10,142 nucleotides of DNA from an uncultured Clostridia bacterium (GTDB lineage: Bacteria; Bacillota; Clostridia; Christensenellales; UBA1242), in contig CANQCE010000029.1 in the NCBI GenBank assembly GCA_947589655.1, positions 1 through 10,142 on the forward strand, written 5' to 3'. Below the pieces are notes generated by a model, which saw only the letters and a program-made list of their open reading frames with translations, was not told the DNA's origin and did no database searches. Shown here one piece after another: positions 1 to 6,393 of the stretch (position 1 is the first letter of the stretch; the number at the start of each line of letters is the position of its first letter). The position numbers and the translations under genes are program-made.

Positions 1-2
1 CA

Positions 3-143
3 CGCGGGGGAAACGAATTTTAGGCGTTAGCACCGTGCTTGTTTTTTTAATAAGTAGGAGATGTTTCGACACGTTCGCTTTCGCTCACGGCTCAACATGA
101 CAATCGGTGCGTGTCGCCGTTTAAAATTCTAGTTGCCCCCGCG
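3..143. repeat. Non-coding element with long imperfect inverted arms
   Basis: The left arm (3-35) pairs with the right arm (105-143) in reverse complement. CGCGGGGG (3-10) matches CCCCCGCG (136-143) exactly; AAC, GAATTTTA, GGCG and GCACCG then recur in the same order with small bulges, giving about 29 paired bases. The core (36-104) holds a GC-rich segment at 59-102 that also contains CGACACG (67-73), complementary to CGTGTCG (110-116). There is no credible reading frame. It lies three bases past the rseP stop, so it would be the 3' end of the frr-uppS-cdsA-rseP transcript. The arms resemble the terminal repeats of a small non-autonomous element, but a large RNA hairpin at an operon end is an equal alternative. 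No T-tract is visible beyond the left arm, because the window ends there. The core is reminiscent of short interspersed repeats ending in TCAACATGACA that I recall from gut Firmicutes; that is not verified here. Confidence 0.7.
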
Positions 144-146
144 AGT

Positions 147-1292
147 TTATAGCACAAAATGCAATATATCCACCACAATTACAAATAGGAACAAAATTAT
201 CAGCCCAACAAAGTGAATCATGCTTTCCACATTTCTGTTTATAGGCTTGCCCCTAATCCACTCTATAGTTGTGAACAGCACGTGTGCCCCATCCAGCGCT
301 GGGAACGGCAGTATGTTAAACACCGCCAAATTCGCCGCAATAAGCGGTATGAAAACCAATAAATAAGACATACTTTGCGATGCCATTGTGGCAATTGTGG
401 AGATTGTTGCAACGGTGCCGCCCATTTCTGTGATAGGAATTTGGAAAGTAATAAGCATCCACAAACTTTTCAGAACAACCCATGCAAAGCCAAAAGCCAT
501 TTCAAACGAGCGGCAAAAGCCCTCCCAAGCGTTGTAAACATACGCCTTGTATTCCATGCCTGTGAGTGTGTTGCTTAGCACCCATTTGCCGTCATCGTCT
601 TGTTTGAATTTCTCCATATCTGGATAAACATAAACGGTAAGTTTAACACTTTTGCCATCACGCTTAACCGTCATTTCAAACGAGTGCAAATCTTCTCCAG
701 AAAGTTCATCTAACTGCCTGCCTTGGTCAACAAGCGCCTGATATTCTTTCAGTGCCGTTTCTCTTTCACTGTTAATCATTGGCACAAAATTTTCGCCAAA
801 GGCAAAATCAATTTTCTTGCCGTTGATGTGCGTGATTATGTCGCCCTCTTTAAATTCGTTGTAATAGCCTTCCTCTTGCACAAACTCTTGCCCATAAACA
901 ATATCTCGGTTTATTTGCGGAACATCATAGCCAGTTGTGCAGAGCAAAATCCAAGAGAAAATAATTGCCGTTAAAAAGTTGGCAGTAACCCCTGCAAAGA
1001 AAACAATAATCCTTTTCCACGGCTTTTGATTGTTAAATGCGGCTGGGTCAGATGCACCTTCCTCATCATCTTCGCCATAGAACGAGCAATATCCCCCAAG
1101 CGGAAAAATGCGCAAAGAGAACTTTTCCCCTGTTTTTTTGCTCGTTCGCGAAAACAGCGGAAAGCCAAACCCAACAGAGAATTCCGTTATCTTAAATTTT
1201 AAGATTTTGCCGGCTATATAGTGCCCAAACTCATGGATTAGCACCATGCAAAGCAAAATAACAACGGCTAGTAAAATGTAAAGAACAATCAT
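147..1292 (-). CDS. rseP: RseP-type site-2 membrane metalloprotease
   Basis: This is an intramembrane zinc protease of the S2P (M50) family, 381 residues. In this family such enzymes cleave membrane-anchored anti-sigma factors or signal peptide remnants inside the lipid bilayer. The first membrane segment carries the zinc-binding HEFGH at residues 20-24. A hydrophobic stretch at about 95-117 includes the FAGVTANFLTA pattern typical of the second core segment. One PDZ-like domain follows, with GDIITHINGKK at 150-160, and the C-terminal membrane segments carry NILPFPALDGAH with the zinc-ligand aspartate at 334. All catalytic elements are present, so it looks functional. The ATG is preceded by AAGAAGG at proper spacing. 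It is the last gene of the frr-uppS-cdsA run; in many bacteria dxr lies between cdsA and this gene, but here there are only 37 bases. The actual substrate cannot be told from the window. Confidence 0.95.
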   Translation of the reverse strand: MIVLYILLAVVILLCMVLIHEFGHYIAGKILKFKITEFSVGFGFPLFSRTSKKTGEKFSLRIFPLGGYCSFYGEDDEEGASDPAAFNNQKPWKRIIVFFAGVTANFLTAIIFSWILLCTTGYDVPQINRDIVYGQEFVQEEGYYNEFKEGDIITHINGKKIDFAFGENFVPMINSERETALKEYQALVDQGRQLDELSGEDLHSFEMTVKRDGKSVKLTVYVYPDMEKFKQDDDGKWVLSNTLTGMEYKAYVYNAWEGFCRSFEMAFGFAWVVLKSLWMLITFQIPITEMGGTVATISTIATMASQSMSYLLVFIPLIAANLAVFNILPFPALDGAHVLFTTIEWIRGKPINRNVESMIHFVGLIILFLFVIVVDILHFVL

Positions 1293-1314
1293 ATAAAACC
1301 TTCTTTAAATTTAT

Positions 1315-1328
1315 TGTAGGTCTTTTGT
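1315..1328 (-). repeat. 14-bp repeat after cdsA stop (copy 1)
   Basis: On the coding strand this reads ACAAAAGACCTACA, beginning one base after the cdsA TAA. An identical copy begins at the frr stop (3006-3019). Function is unknown. It is upstream of the rseP ribosome binding site and does not overlap it. Confidence 0.6.
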
Positions 1329-1329
1329 A

Positions 1330-2289
1330 TTAAATTAAAAACAGCCAGAAAGTGAGCAAAATGAAAGGTGCAATGAAAATGTAACTGTCAATGCGGTCAA
1401 GCATTCCGCCGTGCCCTGACAAAATTTTGCCGCTGTCCTTTACGCCAGCACGCCTTTTAAGCAAACTTTCAAAAATGTCGCTTGCCTGTGCCACGCAAGA
1501 GCCAAACAGCACAATTAAAAGGTAAGCCCAAATTGGAAAAACGTTTAAAAATGCTTGAAAACTTTCAATGCAGCCAAACACAAAATAAACGCACGCTGCA
1601 ATTAAAACTGCCCAAAGAGCCCCACCAATAGCGCCAGAGATTGTTTTGCCTGGACTAATTTTTGGGCACAATTTCTTTCCGCCAATAAGTGAGCCCATAA
1701 GCATGGCAAAAGTGTCGGTTATCATTGGAATTATTATTGCCGTTATCAGCACAAAAATTGAAAGATTGTCTTTTGTTTCAGATAACCTGCCAAGCGGCAG
1801 TTCTCCAAAATGGTTGATAAGATTAAAAAACAAGAACAAAAACGCTGGATAAATGAAACAAATAAATGTGTTAAATGCTTTTTTTAAGGCAAACTTTGGC
1901 GTGCTTACATTCAAGCCACGCACAGAAATTTCGTTTTTGGTTCTTTTTCTTGTGCAGATATCCAAAAGGAACATGCCCAAAGCCACAAAAAGTGCCAAGC
2001 CCAAATCAATTAAAATAGTGTATAAAACCCAATATAAATCTTTGGTTACGCTTACAAAATGAATCCCCACCAAATTTCCTGCCAGCAAAAGCAGCGGAAA
2101 TGCTGATGCAACATAAACATGATTAAACCTGCCTGTTTTTGTGAAAAGCCTTGACATTTCAAACGCTGCAAGGCATGCAACTATGGCAAAAAATGCATCA
2201 AAGAAATAGTCGCTTACAAACACTTTAAGCACAAACAGCAGTGCCAGCGTTATAACAATGGCAATTGATGTATAAACCCTTTTTTTCAT
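1330..2289 (-). CDS. cdsA: Phosphatidate cytidylyltransferase (CDP-diglyceride synthase)
   Basis: This integral membrane enzyme makes CDP-diacylglycerol from phosphatidic acid and CTP, the branch point for phospholipid synthesis. The 319-residue product is mostly hydrophobic membrane segments. Near the C-terminus (residues 275-301) it carries the full family signature, SLLKRR-x4-KDSG-x-ILSGHGG-x-LDRID, including the metal-binding aspartates. The preceding conserved TDTFAMLMGSLIGG...ISPGKTISG region is also intact. It is somewhat longer than the usual 260-285 residues because of an enlarged segment between early helices. The ATG touches the uppS stop (TAAATG). Its ribosome binding site GGAGGAAAA is formed by the last uppS codons (Gly-Gly-Lys), so translation of the two genes is probably coupled. 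Confidence 0.96.
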   Translation of the reverse strand: MKKRVYTSIAIVITLALLFVLKVFVSDYFFDAFFAIVACLAAFEMSRLFTKTGRFNHVYVASAFPLLLLAGNLVGIHFVSVTKDLYWVLYTILIDLGLALFVALGMFLLDICTRKRTKNEISVRGLNVSTPKFALKKAFNTFICFIYPAFLFLFFNLINHFGELPLGRLSETKDNLSIFVLITAIIIPMITDTFAMLMGSLIGGKKLCPKISPGKTISGAIGGALWAVLIAACVYFVFGCIESFQAFLNVFPIWAYLLIVLFGSCVAQASDIFESLLKRRAGVKDSGKILSGHGGMLDRIDSYIFIAPFILLTFWLFLI

Positions 2290-2997
2290 TTATTTTCCTC
2301 CAAATCTTCTTTCGCGTTTTGTATAAGATATAAGTGCTTTATTAAGTTGTTTTTTGTCAAAGTCTGGCCAAAATGTTTTTGTGAAGTAAAGTTCGCTGTA
2401 AGCCAGTTGATAAAGCATAAAATTTGAAACTCGTTCCTCGCCGCTGGTGCGAATTAAAAGGTCAATGTCTGGCGCAGGATAAGATAACAAGTTCTCCTTT
2501 AAATTCTCCTCTGTTAATTTTTCGCCTTTTTCAAAAACCTTATTCGCCGCCTGAACAATGTCGGCGCGCCCACCATATCCAAGTGCCAAATTTACAACCA
2601 GCCCAGTATTGTTTTTGGTCCTTTCTTCCGCCCTGTGTGCTGCATCAACCAAATCTTGCGGAAATTTTGAAAGGTCTCCCATCGCCACAAATTTGATATT
2701 TTTGTGATACAAACTTTCTTCGTTCTCTTTTAAAAAGTCTCTGGCAACTTCAAAGATGTAATCAACTTCCTCTTTGCTTCGCTTCCAATTTTCAGTGGAA
2801 AAAGCAAAAAATGATGCAAATTTAATCTCTTTAAGTTCGGCTAGCGCTTCAATGATTTTTTTTAAAGCAATTCCGCCCTGCCGATGCCCCAACATTTTGT
2901 TCAAGCCACGCTCTTTTGCCCAGCGGCGATTTCCGTCCATAATAAATGCGATATGTGTTGGCATTTTTAAATTTTCTTTCTTCAAAATATCACCCAA
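2290..2997 (-). CDS. uppS: Isoprenyl transferase (undecaprenyl diphosphate synthase)
   Basis: This cis-prenyltransferase extends farnesyl diphosphate with isopentenyl diphosphate to make the C55 lipid carrier used for peptidoglycan and wall polymers. The 235-residue protein has the expected blocks: HIAFIMDGNRRWAKERG near residues 15-31 with the catalytic Asp21, GHRQGG at about 37-42, FSTENW at 66-71, GYGGR, IRTSGE, and the terminal RERRFGG. The usual MDGNGRW is MDGNRRW here, a substitution seen in other members of the superfamily, so the product chain length is slightly less certain. The chosen start is a GTG 21 bases after the frr stop. An ATG at 2964 (residue 12) is a possible alternative, and neither has a strong Shine-Dalgarno site. 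The stop abuts the cdsA start. Confidence 0.95.
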   Translation of the reverse strand: MGDILKKENLKMPTHIAFIMDGNRRWAKERGLNKMLGHRQGGIALKKIIEALAELKEIKFASFFAFSTENWKRSKEEVDYIFEVARDFLKENEESLYHKNIKFVAMGDLSKFPQDLVDAAHRAEERTKNNTGLVVNLALGYGGRADIVQAANKVFEKGEKLTEENLKENLLSYPAPDIDLLIRTSGEERVSNFMLYQLAYSELYFTKTFWPDFDKKQLNKALISYTKRERRFGGK

Positions 2998-3005
2998 AAA
3001 TTCAA

Positions 3006-3019
3006 TGTAGGTCTTTTGT
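3006..3019 (-). repeat. 14-bp repeat at frr stop (copy 2)
   Basis: Exact second copy of ACAAAAGACCTACA (coding strand). Its first base is the last base of the frr TAA, and it fills most of the frr-uppS gap. The other copy sits in the same position after cdsA (1315-1328). Confidence 0.6.
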
Positions 3020-3585
3020 TAAACTTTCATAACTTCCGCTTCTTTTTCATCTGCCAAAGTGTCGGCATTTGCTGTGAACTTGTCAATCTCTTTTTGAACC
3101 TGTTTTTCATATGTGGCATATTCATCTTCGGAAATTGCACTGTCTTTTTTAAGGTCTTTCAGCATATCCAAAGCATCTCGGCGTGCGTTTCTCATGGCAA
3201 CTTTTGTTTCTTCGCAAATTTTTTTAACGTTTTTCACAATTTCTCTGCGTCTTTCTTCGGTCAGCATAGGGAAAACCAGCCTGATAGTTTTGCCGTCATC
3301 GGTTGGCGTGATGCCAATGTCCGACTGAGATATTGCCTTTTCAACATTTTTGATTTGCGATGCATCCCAAATGTTAATGTTCAGAATGCGTGCCTCTGAA
3401 ACCGTGACAGTGCCCATTTGCATGATAGGTGTTGGCACGCCATAATATTCCACCATAACCTTGTCCAAAATGTGCGGATTTGCTCTGCCCGCTCTAATAA
3501 CAAGATATTCGTTTTGTTGATGATTATATGCTTTTTCAAGTTCTTCCTTTAAACTTGAAAAAATTTCTTCAACCATTTCGTCCAT
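3019..3585 (-). CDS. frr: Ribosome recycling factor
   Basis: Together with EF-G this cytosolic protein splits post-termination ribosomes. The product has 188 residues, close to the family's usual 185. Recognisable blocks are RAGRANPHILDKVMVEYYGVPTPI in the N-terminal part, then GKTIRLVFPMLTEERRREIVK and the helical MRNARRDA region. The frame is open upstream to 3615, but the ATG at 3583-3585 is chosen because AAAGGAG (3591-3597) lies five bases before it and the product then begins at the usual position for RRF. It heads the unit frr-uppS-cdsA-rseP and has its own promoter. In most Firmicutes pyrH lies directly upstream; here it is missing. Confidence 0.97.
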   Translation of the reverse strand: MDEMVEEIFSSLKEELEKAYNHQQNEYLVIRAGRANPHILDKVMVEYYGVPTPIMQMGTVTVSEARILNINIWDASQIKNVEKAISQSDIGITPTDDGKTIRLVFPMLTEERRREIVKNVKKICEETKVAMRNARRDALDMLKDLKKDSAISEDEYATYEKQVQKEIDKFTANADTLADEKEAEVMKV

Positions 3586-3605
3586 AATAACTCCTTTTAT
3601 GTTAA

Positions 3606-3635
3606 ATAATAACACAAAAACAAGGCTTATGGCAA
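3606..3635 (-). promoter_or_regulatory. Promoter of frr-uppS-cdsA-rseP
   Basis: On the minus strand TTGCCA (3630-3635) and TATTAT (3606-3611) are separated by 18 bases, a good match to a housekeeping sigma promoter. Transcription would start near 3599, leaving about 14 bases before the frr ATG that include its AAAGGAG site. The intrinsic terminator at 3732-3760 lies just upstream, which supports frr starting a new transcript. Confidence 0.65.
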
Positions 3636-3731
3636 ATAAAATGACATAAGAAAAAACAGCAATTTTGTTGTTTTGCAGAAATTAAACGCCAAAAGCCTTT
3701 TTGATAGCATTTCAAAAAACGGATTGCTTAA

Positions 3732-3760
3732 AAAAACACACCTTAAAAAAGTGTGTTTTT
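3732..3760 (-). terminator. Intrinsic terminator of rpsB-tsf
   Basis: A 10-bp perfect stem (AAAAACACAC paired with GTGTGTTTTT) has a nine-base loop. On the minus strand it ends in a run of T's that extends past the stem, as expected for rho-independent termination after tsf. The opposite strand is also T-rich, but no plus-strand gene runs into it. Confidence 0.75.
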
Positions 3761-3809
3761 ATTCTATTTTATATTTTGCCTTCAACGCATCGCTTTCGCA
3801 AAGACGCGC

Positions 3810-3834
3810 AAAATCGCCAGCGAAGCGCGATTTT
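3810..3834. repeat. GC-rich hairpin in tsf-frr gap
   Basis: AAAATCGC (3810-3817) and GCGATTTT (3827-3834) form a perfect 8-bp stem around a nine-base loop rich in GCGAAGC. It stands out from the AT-rich surroundings. It lies between the tsf stop and the terminator, so it would be transcribed in the tsf 3' untranslated region. The sequence TCGCTTTCGC at 3790-3799, just beside it, also occurs at 75-84 in the left-edge element. Confidence 0.5.
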
Positions 3835-3847
3835 CGTTTGGCGCGAG

Positions 3848-3912
3848 ATGAAATTTCAAGCGTCAGCCGAGTCCTTGCATAAGCAAGGCGAGTTTCAGCG
3901 CAGAAATTTCAT
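3848..3912. repeat. Nested palindromic element at the tsf stop
   Basis: ATGAAATTTC (3848-3857) is the exact reverse complement of GAAATTTCAT (3903-3912). Inside it CCTTGC (3873-3878) and GCAAGG (3883-3888) form a tight 6-bp hairpin with a four-base loop. The right arm reaches the first base of the tsf stop codon. The piece is non-coding and GC-richer than its flanks. It may be an interspersed palindromic repeat that stabilises the 3' end of the rpsB-tsf mRNA; only one copy is in the window. Confidence 0.6.
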
Positions 3913-4565
3913 TAATTGCCTGCCATTTGTTTGGCAACTTCTTCTGCCAAATTGTCGTTTCTCTTTTCAAGACCTTCGCCAAGTTCATAGCGAACAAAGC
4001 GGCGGATAGAAATTTTTTCGCCAATTTTTAAAGTTGCCTCTGTTAAAAGGTCTTTAATTGTAAGGTCAGGGTTTTTAACAAAGTGTTGGTTTAAAAGGCA
4101 AACATCTTCGTAAAACTTTTTGATGCGCCCTTCCAGCATTTTTTCAACAATAGCCGCTGGTTTGCCCTCGTTGATTGCCTGTGCACGCAAAATTTCTTTT
4201 TCGCTTTCAAGTTCGGCTGGGTCAACCTCGCTTTCAGAAACATATTTTGGGTTTGCTGCTGCAATGTGCATTGCAATATCTTTTACCAAAGTTTGAAAAT
4301 CTTCCGATTTTGCAACAAAGTCTGTTTCGCAGTTAACTTCCACCAAAACTCCAATTTTGCCGCCCATGTGAATGTAACTTTGAACAAGCCCCTCGGATGC
4401 AATGCGGCTTTGCTTTTTGTCAACCGCCTTCAAGCCTCTTTCTCTTAAAAGAACAATGGCTTTTTCAAAATCACCATTGGCATCTGTGAGTGCCTTTTTG
4501 CATTCCATCATGCCAACGCCAGTTTGTGCTCTTAATTTTGCAACATCTTGTGCTGTGAAATTCAT
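3912..4565 (-). CDS. tsf: Translation elongation factor Ts
   Basis: This is the nucleotide exchange factor that releases GDP from EF-Tu. The 217-residue product begins with the UBA-like N-terminal domain (about 1-45), containing RAQTGVGMMECKKAL. The core follows, with NCETDFVAKS and its catalytic TDFV at 81-84, the main contact with EF-Tu. It is the short form of the family (about 200-220 residues, against about 290 in Bacillus subtilis), lacking one core subdomain; short forms are known in other bacteria. The ATG is preceded by AAAGGAG. It is cotranscribed with rpsB across a 53-base gap with no terminator. Confidence 0.97.
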   Translation of the reverse strand: MNFTAQDVAKLRAQTGVGMMECKKALTDANGDFEKAIVLLRERGLKAVDKKQSRIASEGLVQSYIHMGGKIGVLVEVNCETDFVAKSEDFQTLVKDIAMHIAAANPKYVSESEVDPAELESEKEILRAQAINEGKPAAIVEKMLEGRIKKFYEDVCLLNQHFVKNPDLTIKDLLTEATLKIGEKISIRRFVRYELGEGLEKRNDNLAEEVAKQMAGN

Positions 4566-4618
4566 GGTTTATTCTCCTTTAAACAAATTTAATCTATTAA
4601 AATCAATTCAACAAAAAG

Positions 4619-5629
4619 TTATTCTGCTTTTGGTTCTTCAGCTTTCTTTGTTGTTCTTCTTGGTTTCTTTTCTGTGGCTTCAGTGACTTCGGGAACTTTT
4701 GGTTCTCTTGTTTTTTTAGCCTTAGGTTCTTCTGCGCCCTCTGCCTTTATTTCTTCGGCTGGTTGTTCAACTGCCTTTTCTGTTGGTTCTTCTTTTTTAA
4801 CTGGTTTTTTCTTTGCTGGCTTTCTTGTTGTTTTCTTAACTTCTTCACCTGCCTCAGCAAGTTCCACGCTTGGTTTTGCAGCAGTAAGCAAACTTTCAAG
4901 GTCAACGTTTTCTTCTGCCGCTTCTTCTTCGTCTTTCTTCATAGAAACGCCTTCGCGTGCTTCAATGCAAGCATCTGCAATTGCGCCTGCAATAAGTTTT
5001 ACAGAACGGATGGCATCGTCATTTCCTGGGATGACAACATCAACGTCGCTTGGGTCGCAGTTTGTGTCCACAAGGCTGACAACTGGGATGTGCAAAATTT
5101 TTGCTTCATGCACGCAAATTTTTTCGTTGCTTGGGTCAACCACAAACAAAACGCCTGGAAGTTCACGCATTTCCTTAATTCCGCCAAGGTTCTTCTCTAA
5201 TTTGTCGCGTTCTTGCTTTAAAAGAGCAACCTCTTTTTTAGGCAACAAGTCAAACTCGCCAACTTTTTCCATTTGGTTAAGTTTGTTAAGCCTTTCAATT
5301 CTGTTCCTGATAGTTTTAAAGTTTGTAAGTGTTCCACCCAGCCAGCGAGTGTTCACATAGAACATTCCGCATCTTTCGGCTTCTTCTTTAATGGCCTCTT
5401 GTGCCTGTTTTTTTGTGCCAACGAAAAGCACACTCTTTCCGCTTGCAACGATGTCTCGAACATATGTGTAGGCTTTGTCCACCTGTTCGCTTGTAACTTC
5501 AAGATTGATGATGTGAATATCATTTCGTGCGGTAAAAATGTATTGCCTCATCTTTGGGTTCCACTTTCTGGTTTGATGACCAAAGTGAACGCCTGCTTCA
5601 AGAAGTTGTTTCATTGAAATAACTGACAT
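4619..5629 (-). CDS. rpsB: Ribosomal protein S2 with long charged C-terminal tail
   Basis: S2 is a 30S subunit protein that joins late and helps recruit S1 or mRNA. Residues 1-227 are a normal S2 core: MKQLLEAGVHFGHQTRKWNPKM at the start, then FVGTKKQA, NTRWLGGTLTNF, VVDPSNEK, and DTNCDPSDVDVVIPGNDDAIRS. The last ~109 residues (336 in all) are a low-complexity tail rich in Lys, Glu, Ala, Pro and Thr, with repeated motifs such as KPAKKKPVKKEEP and EEPKAKKTREPK. The tail is probably disordered. The frame is open to 5671 with a TTG, but the ATG at 5627-5629 is chosen because GGGAGG (5640-5645) precedes it and the standard S2 N-terminus follows. First gene of the rpsB-tsf operon. Confidence 0.97.
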   Translation of the reverse strand: MSVISMKQLLEAGVHFGHQTRKWNPKMRQYIFTARNDIHIINLEVTSEQVDKAYTYVRDIVASGKSVLFVGTKKQAQEAIKEEAERCGMFYVNTRWLGGTLTNFKTIRNRIERLNKLNQMEKVGEFDLLPKKEVALLKQERDKLEKNLGGIKEMRELPGVLFVVDPSNEKICVHEAKILHIPVVSLVDTNCDPSDVDVVIPGNDDAIRSVKLIAGAIADACIEAREGVSMKKDEEEAAEENVDLESLLTAAKPSVELAEAGEEVKKTTRKPAKKKPVKKEEPTEKAVEQPAEEIKAEGAEEPKAKKTREPKVPEVTEATEKKPRRTTKKAEEPKAE

Positions 5630-5830
5630 AAATTTATAACCTCCCTGTTTTTTGTCTTCCTTGAAAATCAAAACCCACCCAAGATGTTTGTTTAAAGCTT
5701 AAGCAAATGCAAGATAAAAACATCTTTAACACACAAACAAATTCAATTTTCGACTTAATTTTTCTATGGTTGTGTGCGCTTTGGCAACAGCGATTTTGAA
5801 ATAATTTCAAGTGCTATTTGTCTTCAATGA
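5630..5830 (-). promoter_or_regulatory. Structured 5' leader of rpsB-tsf
   Basis: The predicted transcript has about 200 bases before the rpsB ATG. Three successive stems can be read: TTGAAA/TTTCAA (5796-5801 with 5805-5810), CACACAA/TTGTGTG (5730-5736 with 5770-5776), and a 9-bp AAGATGTTT/AAACATCTT stem (5681-5689 with 5718-5726). The last encloses a second AT-rich inverted repeat. No reading frame of interest is seen. Autogenous control of rpsB-tsf by S2 through the leader is known in Gammaproteobacteria; a similar role here is inference. The GGGAGG ribosome site at 5640-5645 lies between the last stem and the start codon. Confidence 0.45.
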
Positions 5831-5837
5831 CTTGCAT

Positions 5838-5866
5838 ATTTTAGCATAACAAAACGGAAAAATCAA
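5838..5866 (-). promoter_or_regulatory. Promoter of rpsB-tsf
   Basis: On the minus strand TTGATT (5861-5866) and TAAAAT (5838-5843) are 17 bases apart. The -10 box is preceded by TGC, making an extended -10 (TGCTAAAAT). This is the best promoter match in the window. Transcription would start near 5831. The 53 bases between it and the rlmH stop are very AT-rich and show no convincing intrinsic terminator, so some read-through from rlmH is possible. Confidence 0.75.
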
Positions 5867-5919
5867 GCGTTTTAAACGTTTTAATTAAAATTTATTTATA
5901 ATTATAACTTTAGAATCTT

Positions 5920-6378
5920 TTATTTATGATATGTTTTTCCATTTAAAATTGTAAAAGCACGATAAATTTGTTCAAGAAGCATAATGCGGAAAAGATTGTG
6001 TGGAAAAGTCATCTGCGAGAATGATATTTTTTCATTTGCGGCACGTTTAACCTTGTCGTTTACCCCAAAACTGCCGCCAATCACAAAGGTTATGCAAGAA
6101 TTTCTTTGGCTAACATCTGCCAAATGGCTGGCAAAATTTTCACTGGAGAGTTGTTTTGATGCAACATCACAAAGCACAACAAAGCCCTTTAAATGTTGTA
6201 AAATTTCTTCACTTTCTTTGCCGACAATCAAGTTCTCATCTCCCAAGTGGTTTTGCTCTTTAAGTTCCAAAATGTTAAGTTTGCAAAACGCAGAAAGCCT
6301 TTTTTCGTATTCGGCTGCCATATCGCGAGAAAACTTTTCTTTTAAATTTCCGACACAAACCAAATTAACTGTCAGCAT
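5920..6378 (-). CDS. rlmH: 23S rRNA pseudouridine-1915 N3-methyltransferase
   Basis: RlmH is a small SPOUT-fold enzyme that uses S-adenosylmethionine to methylate pseudouridine 1915 in helix 69 of 23S rRNA on assembled 70S ribosomes. The 152-residue product is near the usual 155-159. It has the cofactor-loop motif FVIGGSFGV (98-106), the knot-forming HNLFRIMLLEQIYRAF (127-142), and the conserved C-terminus ending YHK, where the tyrosine and histidine are functionally important in the family. The ATG is preceded by GGAGG with five bases of spacing. It begins 15 bases after the stop of the upstream CPBP gene, so the two are probably cotranscribed. Whether RlmH has a functional link to the membrane proteases is unclear; shared transcription is common for this gene. 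Confidence 0.97.
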   Translation of the reverse strand: MLTVNLVCVGNLKEKFSRDMAAEYEKRLSAFCKLNILELKEQNHLGDENLIVGKESEEILQHLKGFVVLCDVASKQLSSENFASHLADVSQRNSCITFVIGGSFGVNDKVKRAANEKISFSQMTFPHNLFRIMLLEQIYRAFTILNGKTYHK

Positions 6379-6393
6379 GTTTTCCTCCTGCGT

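Noticed and set aside
3640..3720. Possible remnant of pyrH between frr and tsf
   Set aside because: No frame shows UMP-kinase motifs, and the space is far too short for the gene.
4674..5360. A 228-codon open frame on the plus strand opposite rpsB
   Set aside because: It is antisense to a certain S2 gene, has a Ser/Phe-rich composition caused by the complement of the Lys/Glu-rich tail, and lacks a ribosome binding site or family features.
5672..5730. Possible transcription attenuator in the rpsB leader
   Set aside because: The 9-bp stem at 5681-5726 is followed by GGGTGGGTTTTG rather than a T-run, so an intrinsic terminator is not supported.
5867..5919. Possible terminator after rlmH
   Set aside because: The palindromes here (such as TTATAATTATAA) are pure AT without a GC stem, too weak to call.
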